Assembly: GCA_049323795.1 (NCBI GenBank)
Contig: JBMOOH010000010.1
Location: forward strand, 1 to 35,122
Length of the DNA stretch: 35,122 nt
Origin: JAOADN01 sp049323795
GTDB lineage: Bacteria > Pseudomonadota > Alphaproteobacteria > Rhodobacterales > Rhodobacteraceae
Direction: 5' to 3'
The notes beneath the pieces are model-generated. The model did not search any database, was not told where the DNA came from, and was given only the letters and a program-made list of their open reading frames with translations. The translations under genes and the position numbers were made by a program. This document shows, one piece after another, positions 15,490 to 23,719 of this stretch. The first letter of the stretch is position 1; each line of letters opens with the position of its first letter.

Positions 15490-15967
15490 GTTCTTCGCCT
15501 ATACCGACGGCGCCTGTTCGGGGAATCCCGGCCCGGGCGGCTGGGGCGCCCTTCTGGTCGCGCGCGAAGGCGAAACGGTGCTGCGCGAGCGGGAACTGTG
15601 CGGGGGCGAGGCGCTGACGACGAACAACCGGATGGAGCTGATGGCGGCGATCTCGGCTCTCGAAAGCCTGTCCAGGCCGGTCCGGATCACCGTCGTCACC
15701 GACTCGGCCTATGTGAAGAACGGCGTCACCCTCTGGATCCATTCCTGGAAGCGGAACGGCTGGCGGACGGGGGACAGGAAGCCCGTGAAGAACGTCGAAC
15801 TCTGGCAGCGGCTCGATCGGGCGGCGTCGCGGCACCAGGTGACGTGGGAGTGGATCAGGGGCCACGCCGGCCACCCCGAGAACGAGCGCGCCGACGCGCT
15901 GGCGCGGTCGGGGATGGTACCGTTCAGGCCGGGAAGGCCGACCTTGAACGGCACCGGGGCCGGGTGA
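15482..15967 (+). CDS. rnhA: Ribonuclease HI
   Basis: RNase HI cuts the RNA strand of RNA-DNA hybrids, removing primers and R-loops. All four catalytic acidic residues are visible: D9 (AYTDGACSGNPG), E52 (NNRMELMA), D74 (VVTDSAYV) and D138 (ENERADALA), as is the flexible-loop histidine region WIRGHAGHPENERAD. The basic handle region (WIHSWKRNGWRTGDRKPVKN) is present. The 161-residue length is typical. ATG 15482 overlaps the end of the DUF3429 gene. It is convergent, by three bases, with a small membrane protein gene. Confidence 0.97.
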   Translation: MPEFFAYTDGACSGNPGPGGWGALLVAREGETVLRERELCGGEALTTNNRMELMAAISALESLSRPVRITVVTDSAYVKNGVTLWIHSWKRNGWRTGDRKPVKNVELWQRLDRAASRHQVTWEWIRGHAGHPENERADALARSGMVPFRPGRPTLNGTGAG

Positions 15968-15970
15968 GGA

Positions 15971-16144
15971 TCACTGCGCCGGCAGCGGCGGCGTCTCGGG
16001 GAACCACCGCAGCGCAAAGAGGATCAGCACCACCAGAACGGCCCAGCCGCCGGGGCGCGAGATCAGCCAGATGGCCAGGGTGATCGCCCAGAAGGCAAGC
16101 CGCGACCCCGCCGAGGCCACGCCCGAGACCAGGGGGCCGAGCAT
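15971..16144 (-). CDS. Small membrane protein (57 aa) following the GlsB-type gene
   Basis: A 57-residue ORF whose ATG (16144) directly abuts the stop codon of the upstream GlsB-type gene (TAGATG), implying reinitiation or coupling. The product, beginning MLGPLVSGVASAGSRLAFWA, has two hydrophobic stretches, AFWAITLAIWLI (about 17-28) and GGWAVLVVLILFALRW (about 32-47), separated by SRP, which suggests a helical hairpin, with a short proline-rich tail PETPPLPAQ. I know no named family. Its frame, composition and position fit a real gene. Confidence 0.65.
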   Translation of the reverse strand: MLGPLVSGVASAGSRLAFWAITLAIWLISRPGGWAVLVVLILFALRWFPETPPLPAQ

Positions 16145-16384
16145 CTATGTCCGCGGCCCGTAGCGGTTCCAGAGCCAGATCAGGACCATCGCGCCGAGGA
16201 CCGCGCCGACGAACCCGGCGAGCCAGCCGGTGATCGTGACAAGGACGCGAAGGACGAAGCTGCCCGCGATGGCACCGAGGACGCCGATCGCCACGGTCGC
16301 AACGAGGCCCGTCTCGACCCCCATGAGCCGGGTCGCGAGCAGGCCCGCGGCGGCCCCGATGATGATGAGTGCAACGATGCCCAT
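16145..16384 (-). CDS. GlsB/YeaQ/YmgE-family (transglycosylase-associated) membrane protein
   Basis: A 79-residue, glycine-rich, highly hydrophobic protein with three predicted helices (MGIVALIIIGAAAGLLATRL; TGLVATVAIGVLGAIAGSFV; then GWLAGFVGAVLGAMVLIWLW), the layout of the GlsB/YeaQ/YmgE family. The family is often linked to stress responses, but its biochemical role is unknown and the 'transglycosylase-associated' label is historical. ATG 16384 has GGGGAAG nine bases upstream; the longer open frame beyond it is a high-GC shadow. Confidence 0.85.
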   Translation of the reverse strand: MGIVALIIIGAAAGLLATRLMGVETGLVATVAIGVLGAIAGSFVLRVLVTITGWLAGFVGAVLGAMVLIWLWNRYGPRT

Positions 16385-16830
16385 GCTGGCTTCCCCGGAA
16401 CGGTGTCCATGTCCGCAACGGTATATGGGGCGTCGGGCGGGGGAAGGGAATGGGCGCCCGTGCAGGGGGGGCAAGGGGCCGTGCGGGCGGTGCTGTCGTG
16501 ATCCGCGCCATCATCGCCGCCTTCCGCGCCGCAACCCCGGCCTCCCGTCCCGGCCACCTGCCCCCGCAAGAACGCGGTCCTGCGGATCTTCATGCTCGCG
16601 CGGCTTTCGGGCGTGGTGGCGGGGCCAGCGGGGCGGCGACCATGCCACCGTTGAGGCGGACCGCCGGCACGAGGGGACGTGGAAGCGGATGCGCCGCGAC
16701 GGCGCGCGCGAAAACCCGGTCGATGTTCGTTGCGCGCTCGGTGGACTTGCGCTATCTATTGGGCTCAATCCAGATACAGACACGATATGTTGTATCGTCG
16801 ACTTCCATCATTCATCGCGGAGACCTGCGA
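16385..16830. other. 446-base stretch without a supported gene, relaxed composition at its right end
   Basis: No convincing gene is found on either strand. The left two thirds are GC-rich with long meaningless open frames. From about 16745 the sequence becomes visibly richer in A and T, and this relaxed composition continues into the 61-residue ORF and the MT-A70 gene. A frame across 16620-16940 gives fragments such as TWKRMRRDGARENPVDVRCALGG that might be the decayed end of an older gene, but I cannot name it. The change in composition suggests the left boundary of acquired DNA near 16745. Confidence 0.45.
16782..16798. promoter_or_regulatory. Palindrome upstream of the MT-A70 unit
   Basis: ACGATA (16782-16787) and TATCGT (16793-16798) are perfect inverted 6-base arms around TGTTG. 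The element lies 33 bases before the 61-residue ORF, in the probable promoter region, and looks like an operator for a dimeric regulator. No regulator gene is adjacent. Confidence 0.4.
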
Positions 16831-17016
16831 ATGCCACAACTGGAAGCATGCAGGCAGGGGATCTTAAGCCAGCTTGGGCGAGGCTCTTCCTGCGGCACCT
16901 CGACAACCCATATGGCAAAGCTTCTGCCTCGGATTGAGGGCGGGGATGGGGCGGGTTGTCCACTGATCGCGTTTGGGATCAAGCCTTCTCTCTATGCCGA
17001 GGACGCCGCAGAATGA
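16831..17016 (+). CDS. Hypothetical 61-residue protein overlapping the MT-A70 gene start
   Basis: This ORF begins with ATG 16831, has GGAG at 16819-16822 (spacing eight), and ends in an ATGA overlap with the methyltransferase start at 17013-17016, a strong sign of translational coupling. The product (MPQLEACRQGILSQLGRG... to the end PSLYAEDAAE) contains three cysteines and no recognised domain. Third codon positions are less GC-rich than in core genes, as in the methyltransferase that follows. It may be a true small partner, the C-terminal remnant of a longer gene such as a lost restriction enzyme, or a leader peptide. Identity is unknown. Confidence 0.5.
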   Translation: MPQLEACRQGILSQLGRGSSCGTSTTHMAKLLPRIEGGDGAGCPLIAFGIKPSLYAEDAAE

Positions 17017-17654
17017 CTGCTGCCGACGACCTGCTCGCAAAGGCCGGCAAGACAAGATTTTCCACCGTTCTGGCCGACCCGCCCTGGCAGTTCCAGAACC
17101 GCACGGGCAAGATGGCACCCGAACACCGGCGGCTGTCGCGCTATTCCACGATGACGCTTCGGGACATCTGCGACTTGCCGGTCGAAGCCATCGTGGCGGA
17201 GACGTCCCATCTGTATCTCTGGGTTCCGAATGCCCTTCTGCCCGAGGGACTGAAGGTGATGGAACACTGGGGATTCAGCTATAAGAGCAACGTGATCTGG
17301 TACAAGATCCGCAAGGATGGCGGCCCGGATCGGAGGGGCGTGGGGTTCTATTTCCGAAATGTCACGGAAGTTCTGCTTTTCGGCGTTCGCGGGAAGAATG
17401 CGCGGACACTGGCGCAAGGCCGGACACAAGAGAACATCCTATCGGCGCAGAAGCGTGAGCACAGCCGGAAGCCGGACGAACAGTACCATCTGATCGAGGG
17501 CTGCAGCCCCGGCCCCCGGCTCGAGCTCTTTGCGCGCGGGCCGCGGCTGGGCTGGACGGCGTGGGGCAATCAGGCCGAAGACTATGCCCCGACATGGCCG
17601 ACCTACCCCAACCACTCACGGGCCGACGTGGTCCGGATTCGCCGGAAGGTCTAG
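17013..17654 (+). CDS. MT-A70 family DNA adenine-N6 methyltransferase (orphan)
   Basis: A 213-residue MT-A70-family protein. The catalytic DPPW motif is at residues 22-25 (VLADPPWQFQNR), and YLWVPNALLPEGLKVMEHWGF and EVLLFGVRGK are further conserved segments. Bacterial members such as M.MunI transfer a methyl group from SAM to adenine in DNA and often come from restriction systems or phages; eukaryotic members modify mRNA. No endonuclease gene is adjacent: downstream, ftsK converges with a four-base gap, and upstream only a 61-residue ORF overlaps the start. Codon use is less GC-biased than the neighbours, suggesting horizontal acquisition. Recognition sequence is unknown. Confidence 0.93.
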   Translation: MTAADDLLAKAGKTRFSTVLADPPWQFQNRTGKMAPEHRRLSRYSTMTLRDICDLPVEAIVAETSHLYLWVPNALLPEGLKVMEHWGFSYKSNVIWYKIRKDGGPDRRGVGFYFRNVTEVLLFGVRGKNARTLAQGRTQENILSAQKREHSRKPDEQYHLIEGCSPGPRLELFARGPRLGWTAWGNQAEDYAPTWPTYPNHSRADVVRIRRKV

Positions 17655-17658
17655 TTTC

Positions 17659-20553
17659 TCACCCCTCCGGCACCAGGATCTCCCGCTTCCCCACATGGTT
17701 CGCCGCCGAGACGACGCCCTCTTGCTCCATCTGCTCCACGAGCCGCGCGGCCTTGTTGTAGCCGATGCCGAGCTTCCTCTGGATATAGGAGGTGCTGACC
17801 TTGCGGTCGCGGAGGACCACGGCGACGGCCTGGTCGTAGAGGGCGTCCTCGCCGTCGGCATTCCCCCCCAGCCCCAGCACGAGGTCGATGTCGCCTTCCT
17901 TGTCCTCGTCCGGCCCCTCGACCACGCCGGACATGTATTCGGGGGGGCCGAAGCTTTTCAGGTGGCGGACGATCTCCTCGACCTCCTCGTCGGACACGAA
18001 GGGTCCGTGGACGCGCGTGATGCGGCTGCCGCCGGCCATGTAGAGCATGTCGCCCATGCCCAATAGCTGTTCGGCGCCCTGTTCCCCGAGGATGGTGCGG
18101 CTGTCGATCTTCGAAGTGACCTGGAAGGAAATCCGCGTCGGGAAGTTCGCCTTGATCGTGCCGGTGATGACATCGACCGACGGGCGCTGCGTCGCCATGA
18201 TGAGGTGGATGCCGGAGGCGCGCGCCATCTGGGCGAGGCGCTGGATGCAGGCCTCGATTTCCTTGCCCGCGACCATCATCAGGTCGGCCATCTCGTCCAC
18301 GATGACGACGATGTAGGGGAGGGCGACGGGGGTGATTTCCTCGGTCTCGAAGACCGGGTCGCCGGTATCCTCGTCGAAGCCCGTCTGGACGGTGCGCTTG
18401 AACATCTCGCCCCGGGCGAGCGCTTCCTTCACGCGGCCGTTGTAGCCCTCGATGTTGCGGACGCCCATCTTGGACATCTTCCGGTAGCGCTCCTCCATCT
18501 CGCCCACGACCCATTTCAAAGCGACAACAGCCTTCTTGGGGTCGGTCACGACGGGGGAGAGGAGGTGGGGAATGCCGTCGTAGACGGAGAGTTCCAGCAT
18601 CTTGGGGTCGATCATGATGAGCCGGCATTCCTCGGGCGTCAGCTTGTAGAGGAGCGAGAGGATCATCGTGTTGATCGCGACGGATTTCCCCGAACCGGTA
18701 GTGCCCGCGATGAGGAGGTGGGGCATCTTGGCGAGGTTCGCGACGACGGCCTCGCCCGCGATGTCCTTGCCGAGGGCGAGGGGGAGGCGCTGGTTGCCGT
18801 CGCCGAAGTCGCGGGAGGACAGGATCTCGCGCAGGACGACCTTCTCGCGGACGGCATTGGGCAGTTCGATGCCGATCACGGAGCGACCGGGGACGGTCGA
18901 GACGCGGGCAGAGAGCGCGGACATGGACCGCGCGATGTCGTCGGCAAGGCCGATGACGCGGGAGGCCTTGAGGCCGGGGGCGGGTTCCAGTTCGTACATG
19001 GTGACGACCGGGCCGGGACGGACGGACACGATCTCGCCCTTCACGCCGTAGTCGTCGAGGACGGATTCGAGCATGCGGGCGTTCTCTTCCAGCGCCTCGT
19101 CGGAAAGCTGGTGGCGTTCGACGGTCGAGGGGGCCGAGAGGAGCGAGAGCGGCGGAAGGTCATAGGCCGGCGCGACCTCGCCGAAGTTCAGCGCCGGCTG
19201 TGCCTCGGCCAGCGCCTTCCGCGAGGGGGCGGACCTGCGCGTGCCGTGCTGGACGACGCGGCGGGCGTCCGGTTCGGGCCTGCGCAGGGCAAAGCCGAAG
19301 GGAATGTCGGCGTCGTCCCCGCCCTCGTCCGCGTCGAGATCGGCGAAGGCATTGCGGTCGAAGTCCTCCTCGTCCTCCTCGCCCCCGGCGCCATCGTCCG
19401 GGACGGACGCGGGAGGGGTCGTGCGGGGTTCGGGCTTCGATCCGGCCAGCGTCGGCTCGATCCGTCCCGAGACCGGGTCGGATTTGGCGCGGATCGCATC
19501 GGCGATGCGGGCCCGCACCCTGTCCGCGCTGGGTGCGCCGGCGCCGAGCGCGGCGGAGGACAGGCGAGGCTCGACAAGCTCCGGCTCGACGCGCTGCGCC
19601 GGATCGGCCACCGGGTCGATCATCCGCCGCACGAGCGCGGCCAGGCGGCCAACCGCGCCGAGGCGGGGTGCCGCGGCTTCGGCGGACTCCGGAACCGCAG
19701 CCGCCACGGTGCCCGCAACGGCGCCCGCCAGACGCGGTTCGGCGCGAAGGATGGGCGTGCGGGCCCGCGACCCGGGGGCGCCGGCGGCATCCTGCGGATG
19801 CCCGGCGGCCACTGACGGGTCACGGCGGGCGGCGGCCGCAGCCATCGACCGCCGCTCGCGCGACCGTTCCGCCACACCCTGCGCGCCGCGCATCGTCGCG
19901 GCGGTGCCGCGGCCTGCCGCACCGACGGCCCAGGCATAGGTCATCACGCTGCCGACCAGCAGGAACCGCCAGACAGCCGCGATCTCGCGCCGGTCGAAGC
20001 CGGTGACGAAGGCGGTCAGCGCGACCGCCCCGGCCCCGAGGAACACCGCCATCACCTTCAGCCCGAACTCTGCCTGTACCGGCACGATCCCGAGGATCGC
20101 ACCCAGGACCGTGTCGCCGAAGAGCCCCCCGAGGCCGAAGCTGTGGCCCCAGTCGGGCCCGGCGACATGCGTCGAGGCATAGACCGACATCGCGGCGACG
20201 GCGATCGGCGCGAAGATCGCGCGGTTGAGCGCGCGCTCCTCGCCCCGGTGAAACAGGAAGCGCAGGCCCCAGGCTCCGGGCACCAGCGCCACCCCCCAGG
20301 CGCCAAGCCCGGCGATCACGAACAGCGGCGAGGCGACCGACGCGCCGAACTTGCCGAGGAGGTTTCGCGCCGGGGTATCCGTCGCCGCCAGCCAGGACGG
20401 GTCGTCGGGCGAATAGCTTGCGAGCATCATCGCCGCCAGCAGCGCAACCCCGAGCAGGCAGAGGCCCAGAAGCTCCTTTCCCCGCCGCTCGAGCGCCGCC
20501 TGCGTGGACTGGTCCAGAAGCGGATCGCGATGTCTTGCCTGATAGGACGCCAC
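17659..20553 (-). CDS. ftsK: DNA translocase FtsK
   Basis: FtsK anchors at the division septum and pumps chromosomal DNA to allow XerCD resolution and segregation. The 964-residue protein has four to five hydrophobic segments in the first ~210 residues, an alanine/proline/charged linker to about 470, and then the motor: Walker A GTTGSGKS at 617-624, Walker B IVVIVDEMAD at about 727-736, and MATQRPSVDVITGTIKANFP. The C-terminal winged-helix gamma domain, which reads polarity sequences, is intact (KVSTSYIQRKLGIGYNKAARLVEQME). GTG 20553 is preferred over TTG 20562 because GAGGAG lies nine bases before the GTG but directly against the TTG. It follows the aminotransferase gene by 13 bases. Confidence 0.96.
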   Translation of the reverse strand: MASYQARHRDPLLDQSTQAALERRGKELLGLCLLGVALLAAMMLASYSPDDPSWLAATDTPARNLLGKFGASVASPLFVIAGLGAWGVALVPGAWGLRFLFHRGEERALNRAIFAPIAVAAMSVYASTHVAGPDWGHSFGLGGLFGDTVLGAILGIVPVQAEFGLKVMAVFLGAGAVALTAFVTGFDRREIAAVWRFLLVGSVMTYAWAVGAAGRGTAATMRGAQGVAERSRERRSMAAAAARRDPSVAAGHPQDAAGAPGSRARTPILRAEPRLAGAVAGTVAAAVPESAEAAAPRLGAVGRLAALVRRMIDPVADPAQRVEPELVEPRLSSAALGAGAPSADRVRARIADAIRAKSDPVSGRIEPTLAGSKPEPRTTPPASVPDDGAGGEEDEEDFDRNAFADLDADEGGDDADIPFGFALRRPEPDARRVVQHGTRRSAPSRKALAEAQPALNFGEVAPAYDLPPLSLLSAPSTVERHQLSDEALEENARMLESVLDDYGVKGEIVSVRPGPVVTMYELEPAPGLKASRVIGLADDIARSMSALSARVSTVPGRSVIGIELPNAVREKVVLREILSSRDFGDGNQRLPLALGKDIAGEAVVANLAKMPHLLIAGTTGSGKSVAINTMILSLLYKLTPEECRLIMIDPKMLELSVYDGIPHLLSPVVTDPKKAVVALKWVVGEMEERYRKMSKMGVRNIEGYNGRVKEALARGEMFKRTVQTGFDEDTGDPVFETEEITPVALPYIVVIVDEMADLMMVAGKEIEACIQRLAQMARASGIHLIMATQRPSVDVITGTIKANFPTRISFQVTSKIDSRTILGEQGAEQLLGMGDMLYMAGGSRITRVHGPFVSDEEVEEIVRHLKSFGPPEYMSGVVEGPDEDKEGDIDLVLGLGGNADGEDALYDQAVAVVLRDRKVSTSYIQRKLGIGYNKAARLVEQMEQEGVVSAANHVGKREILVPEG

Positions 20554-20566
20554 TCTTGCCAACTCC

Positions 20567-21754
20567 TCAGCCGTATAGGCAGTCGCGGAGCCGGATCAGC
20601 CCGCGCCGCATCTCTTCCTTCGGGGCGACCATCGCCACCCGGATATATCCCTGTCCCGGGTTGCCCTTCCCGGCATCGCGGCCGAGATAGGCGCCGGGAA
20701 GGACCCGCACGCCCGCCTCGCGCCAGAGCTTCAGCGCCGCCTCCTCTCCGTCGGCCACGGGCAGCCACAGGAAGAAGCCGCCCTCGGGGCCCTGGTACCC
20801 CCTCGTGCCTCCGAAGACCTGATCGGCGGCCACGAACTTTTCCTGATAGAGCGCCCGGCTCTCGCCCACGTGCGCCTCGTCCTGCCAGGCTGCGGCCGAC
20901 ACGCGCTGGATCGGCAGCGGCAGCGGTGCGCCGCCGTAGCTGCGGAGCTGGCGGAAGCGCCGGACCGCCTCGGGGCCGCCCGCCACGAACCCGGACCGGA
21001 GCCCGGCCAGGTTCGACCGCTTCGACAGCGAGTGGAACACCGCGACCGACTCGGGGTCGGCCCCGAGCGTGCCCGCCACCTCGAGCGCCCCCGGCGGGGG
21101 GGCGGTGCGCCAGATCTCGGAATAGCATTCGTCCGCCAGAACCGTGAATCCGTGGCGTTCCGCCAGCCGGATGAGGTCGGCAAGGTAGCCGGCCGGTGCA
21201 ACCGACCCCTGGGGGTTCGCCGGCGAGCAGAGATAGGCGAGCGCCGCCCGGTCGAGAAGCTCGGCCGGAAGCCCCGCGTAATCCGGCAGGAACCCGGTTT
21301 CCGCGGTTGCCGGCACGTAGACCGGCTCGGCCCCGACACTCAGCGCCGCGGCGGCATAGACCTGATAGAACGGGTTCGGCATGAGGACGGCCGGCCGCTG
21401 CCTCCGCTTCATCTCGGGGCAGAGCGCGAGGCCGGCGTCGAACAGCCCTTCGCGCGTGCCGTTCAGCGCCATGATCCGGTCCGGCGTGATGTCGGCGTTG
21501 TAGCGGTACTTGAGCCATCCGCTGATCGCCGCAAGCAACTCGGGCGACCCCTCGTTCGGAGGGTAGACCCCGAACTCGGCCGTATGCGCGGAAAGGATCG
21601 GGCCGACAAAGCCCGGCGGCGCATGACGGGGCTCGCCGATCGTCATGGTGATGACATCTCCGGCCGGACCGCCCGGGGCATGGGCGTCGAGCAGCCTCCG
21701 CAGACGCGGAAACGCATACTCCGGCAGGTCCGAAAACCGCTCAGGAAACGCCAT
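20567..21754 (-). CDS. Class I/II PLP-dependent aminotransferase (DapC-like)
   Basis: A 395-residue fold-type I aminotransferase. It shows the substrate/cofactor segments TIGEPRHAPP, YPPNEGSPELLAAI, ALNGTREGLF, YLCSPANPQGSVAP and the PLP-lysine region HSLSKRSNLAGLRSGFVAG. Relatives upstream of ftsK in alphaproteobacteria are annotated as aspartate or N-succinyldiaminopimelate aminotransferase (DapC) of lysine and peptidoglycan synthesis. The DapC role is a family-level inference; other acceptors are possible. ATG 21754 is preceded by GAGAGG. The gap to ftsK is 13 bases, so they form an operon. Confidence 0.9.
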   Translation of the reverse strand: MAFPERFSDLPEYAFPRLRRLLDAHAPGGPAGDVITMTIGEPRHAPPGFVGPILSAHTAEFGVYPPNEGSPELLAAISGWLKYRYNADITPDRIMALNGTREGLFDAGLALCPEMKRRQRPAVLMPNPFYQVYAAAALSVGAEPVYVPATAETGFLPDYAGLPAELLDRAALAYLCSPANPQGSVAPAGYLADLIRLAERHGFTVLADECYSEIWRTAPPPGALEVAGTLGADPESVAVFHSLSKRSNLAGLRSGFVAGGPEAVRRFRQLRSYGGAPLPLPIQRVSAAAWQDEAHVGESRALYQEKFVAADQVFGGTRGYQGPEGGFFLWLPVADGEEAALKLWREAGVRVLPGAYLGRDAGKGNPGQGYIRVAMVAPKEEMRRGLIRLRDCLYG

Positions 21755-21918
21755 GGCTGCCTCTCGCCGGGGTCGTTCCGCCCCGTTTGCGCCGGACTCT
21801 AGCGAAGGGTGGCGGCGCGGTCCAGAAAAAGGGACAGGGCAGGCCGGGGCGGAGCGGGGAAATGTGGCTTTTGGGTCAGGGCGATCGCGGCGCGCAGACC
21901 GGCGGGCCGCAAGGAGAA

Positions 21919-21940
21919 GCCGGGGCCGCACGGCCCCGGC
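21919..21940 (-). terminator. Hairpin after the DUF2125 gene
   Basis: GCCGGGGCC (21919-21927) and GGCCCCGGC (21932-21940) form a perfect 9-bp stem with a GCAC loop, starting 17 bases beyond the DUF2125 stop codon on the minus strand. The following minus-strand sequence is TTCTCCTT, only moderately T-rich, so intrinsic termination is likely but not certain. Confidence 0.55.
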
Positions 21941-21957
21941 ACGATGCCGTGCCGCCG

Positions 21958-23466
21958 CTACTGGAGCCGCTGGCCGTTGGCGTAGATGCCGCCGTCGTCC
22001 CTGAATTCGATCTTCGAGGTGAGGATGTCGTCGCCCGAAGGCACCGCGAAGAGACCGAGCATCATGCGCGCGCCCATCGCCTGGTCCTGGGGCAGCAGAC
22101 CCATCGCCACCAGCTTGTCGAGCAGGGCATTGGCACCCGTCAGCTTCAGATCGACGGCCCCGACCGGCTTCGGCACCCCTTGCGAGTTGTCCACGGTCAC
22201 AGCCCCGCTGCCGACCAGTTCGGCACCCACGGCCCGGACCAGAAGCTGCGCAAGGTTGACCGACTCGATCTCGCCCGGGGGCGCGGCGGTGTCCGCCAGC
22301 GCCGGGTCCATGATGTCCGCGGTCAGTTTGGCCATTCCGCTGAGGTCAACCACCAGCGTCGCCGGATCGCGGGGAAGCTGGTTGCCGGGGTCGATCATGC
22401 CCCAGATCGTGTCCGACAGGGTCAGATCGACGACCTTCACCAGCAGCGCGACCGGCTGGGGCGCCTCGCTCTTCATCACCGGCATCACGAGATTGAAGGC
22501 CGTTTCGCCATAGCCCATCTCGATCGGGAAGGGGAGCTGCGAGGCGGTGACGTTCATCCGGGTGGCCTTGCCGCCCCCGCCGTAGGTCAGCCCGGCCTTC
22601 GACATGGCGAAGTTCAGGTTGCCGCCCTCGCCCTCGACCTTTGCACTCATCGACTGTCCGGGTTCCTGGAGATCGACCGCATAGGTGCCCGAACCCACCG
22701 TGAAGCTGCCCGAGGCATCGAAGCCGGCGCCGAGCGCGGCGTTCATGTCGGTCATGTCCACGCCGTCCGGGATCACGGCCTTCGAAGTTCCCGAAATGCC
22801 CGAAAGGTTGCCCTTTGCGCTGAACGTGCCGGTCCCCTTCGGATCCTTCGCCGAGAGGTCGAAGGTGACGCTGTCGGTCTTGAAGTCCGACGCGATGGTC
22901 TGCCCGCCTTGGGCGGTGACGTTGTAGGTGCCGGTGGTTCCGGTCAGGGCGACGGTGGCGGTCAGCGGCACCTCGGCGCCGTCCACCTTCATGCTGTCCA
23001 CGCCGAACCGCAGGTCCGGCGCCGCCACGGCGTAGGACATGTTCTCGGGCGTCCCCGAGACGATCATCGACATGCCGGTCTGCGCAACCTTCATCGCCAT
23101 GTCGACGGTCTCGCCGGACTTGGCCTTGTTGTTGATCGTGACGGGCATCTCGGGCGCGAAGCTCACCTCGACGGTGCCATCGCCCGCGTCCCTCATCCGC
23201 ACGTCGCCGACCGTGATGTTGAGCGACCCGCCGGGCATCGTCGCGCCGATCGCCACCTGGCCGAGCACGAGCGTGTCGCCGTCGCGCGTCTGCGACCCCG
23301 TCGTGATCGACTGGCCCATCGAGGTGTAATAGTCGTTCCAGCTCTGCCAGACCTGTTCAGGCGTCACCTGGGCCCGCGCCGCGGTTCCGAGAAGGAGGGC
23401 CGCAATCGCAAGGCCGGCCGCCGTCCCGTGCCGTCCCGCCGGCAGATGGAGATGCAACTGTCGCAT
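21958..23466 (-). CDS. DUF2125 family exported protein
   Basis: A 502-residue protein with a signal peptide (basic start, then GLAIAALLLGTAARA, cleavage near residue 33) and a long beta-rich body full of alternating hydrophobic residues, matching the DUF2125 family of alphaproteobacteria. Segments such as TVEVSFAPEMPVTINNKA and the C-terminal DVTL/DLSG-like stretches suggest a periplasmic or membrane-tethered beta-sheet protein, perhaps of the lipid-transport or AsmA-like kind; that comparison is speculative. ATG 23466 follows GAAAGG; the open frame upstream of it is a shadow. It is divergent from the flavoprotein gene. Confidence 0.85.
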   Translation of the reverse strand: MRQLHLHLPAGRHGTAAGLAIAALLLGTAARAQVTPEQVWQSWNDYYTSMGQSITTGSQTRDGDTLVLGQVAIGATMPGGSLNITVGDVRMRDAGDGTVEVSFAPEMPVTINNKAKSGETVDMAMKVAQTGMSMIVSGTPENMSYAVAAPDLRFGVDSMKVDGAEVPLTATVALTGTTGTYNVTAQGGQTIASDFKTDSVTFDLSAKDPKGTGTFSAKGNLSGISGTSKAVIPDGVDMTDMNAALGAGFDASGSFTVGSGTYAVDLQEPGQSMSAKVEGEGGNLNFAMSKAGLTYGGGGKATRMNVTASQLPFPIEMGYGETAFNLVMPVMKSEAPQPVALLVKVVDLTLSDTIWGMIDPGNQLPRDPATLVVDLSGMAKLTADIMDPALADTAAPPGEIESVNLAQLLVRAVGAELVGSGAVTVDNSQGVPKPVGAVDLKLTGANALLDKLVAMGLLPQDQAMGARMMLGLFAVPSGDDILTSKIEFRDDGGIYANGQRLQ

Positions 23467-23622
23467 GAGAAACCTTTCGTGGTCCAAATCCGTGCGGAAA
23501 GCATCCACTGTCCGCGGCGGTCCGGTCAAGGCCGCCACGGCGCGGAAAGTCGCCGCCGCCCGCGCATTCAGCAGCCCCGCGCGGCTTTTTGATGGCACTT
23601 GCCCCTGCCGACCGGTCCCCGG

Positions 23623-23662
23623 GGGGTCTGGCGGGGCCTGGCGGGGTCTGGCGGGGCCTGGC
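23623..23662. repeat. Four tandem copies of a 10-base unit
   Basis: GGGGTCTGGC and GGGGCCTGGC alternate twice, giving a perfect two-copy 20-base repeat or four copies of GGGGYCTGGC. It sits 57 bases before the flavoprotein start codon and could affect promoter spacing or simply be a slippage product. A partial further unit (GG) follows. Confidence 0.9.
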
Positions 23663-23719
23663 GGACGCGGCGGGGGCGGGTCATTGTCCCCCGGCGGAAC
23701 GGGCAATCGGAGCGGGGGC

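Noticed and set aside
16230..16937. 235-codon plus-strand frame overlapping glsB-type and the gap before MT-A70
   Set aside because: Its first part is antisense to a real gene, and its later part lacks a start and any recognised family, although a decayed gene end is possible.
18205..19815. 536-codon plus-strand frame inside ftsK
   Set aside because: It is the antisense of the FtsK motor and linker with no independent evidence.
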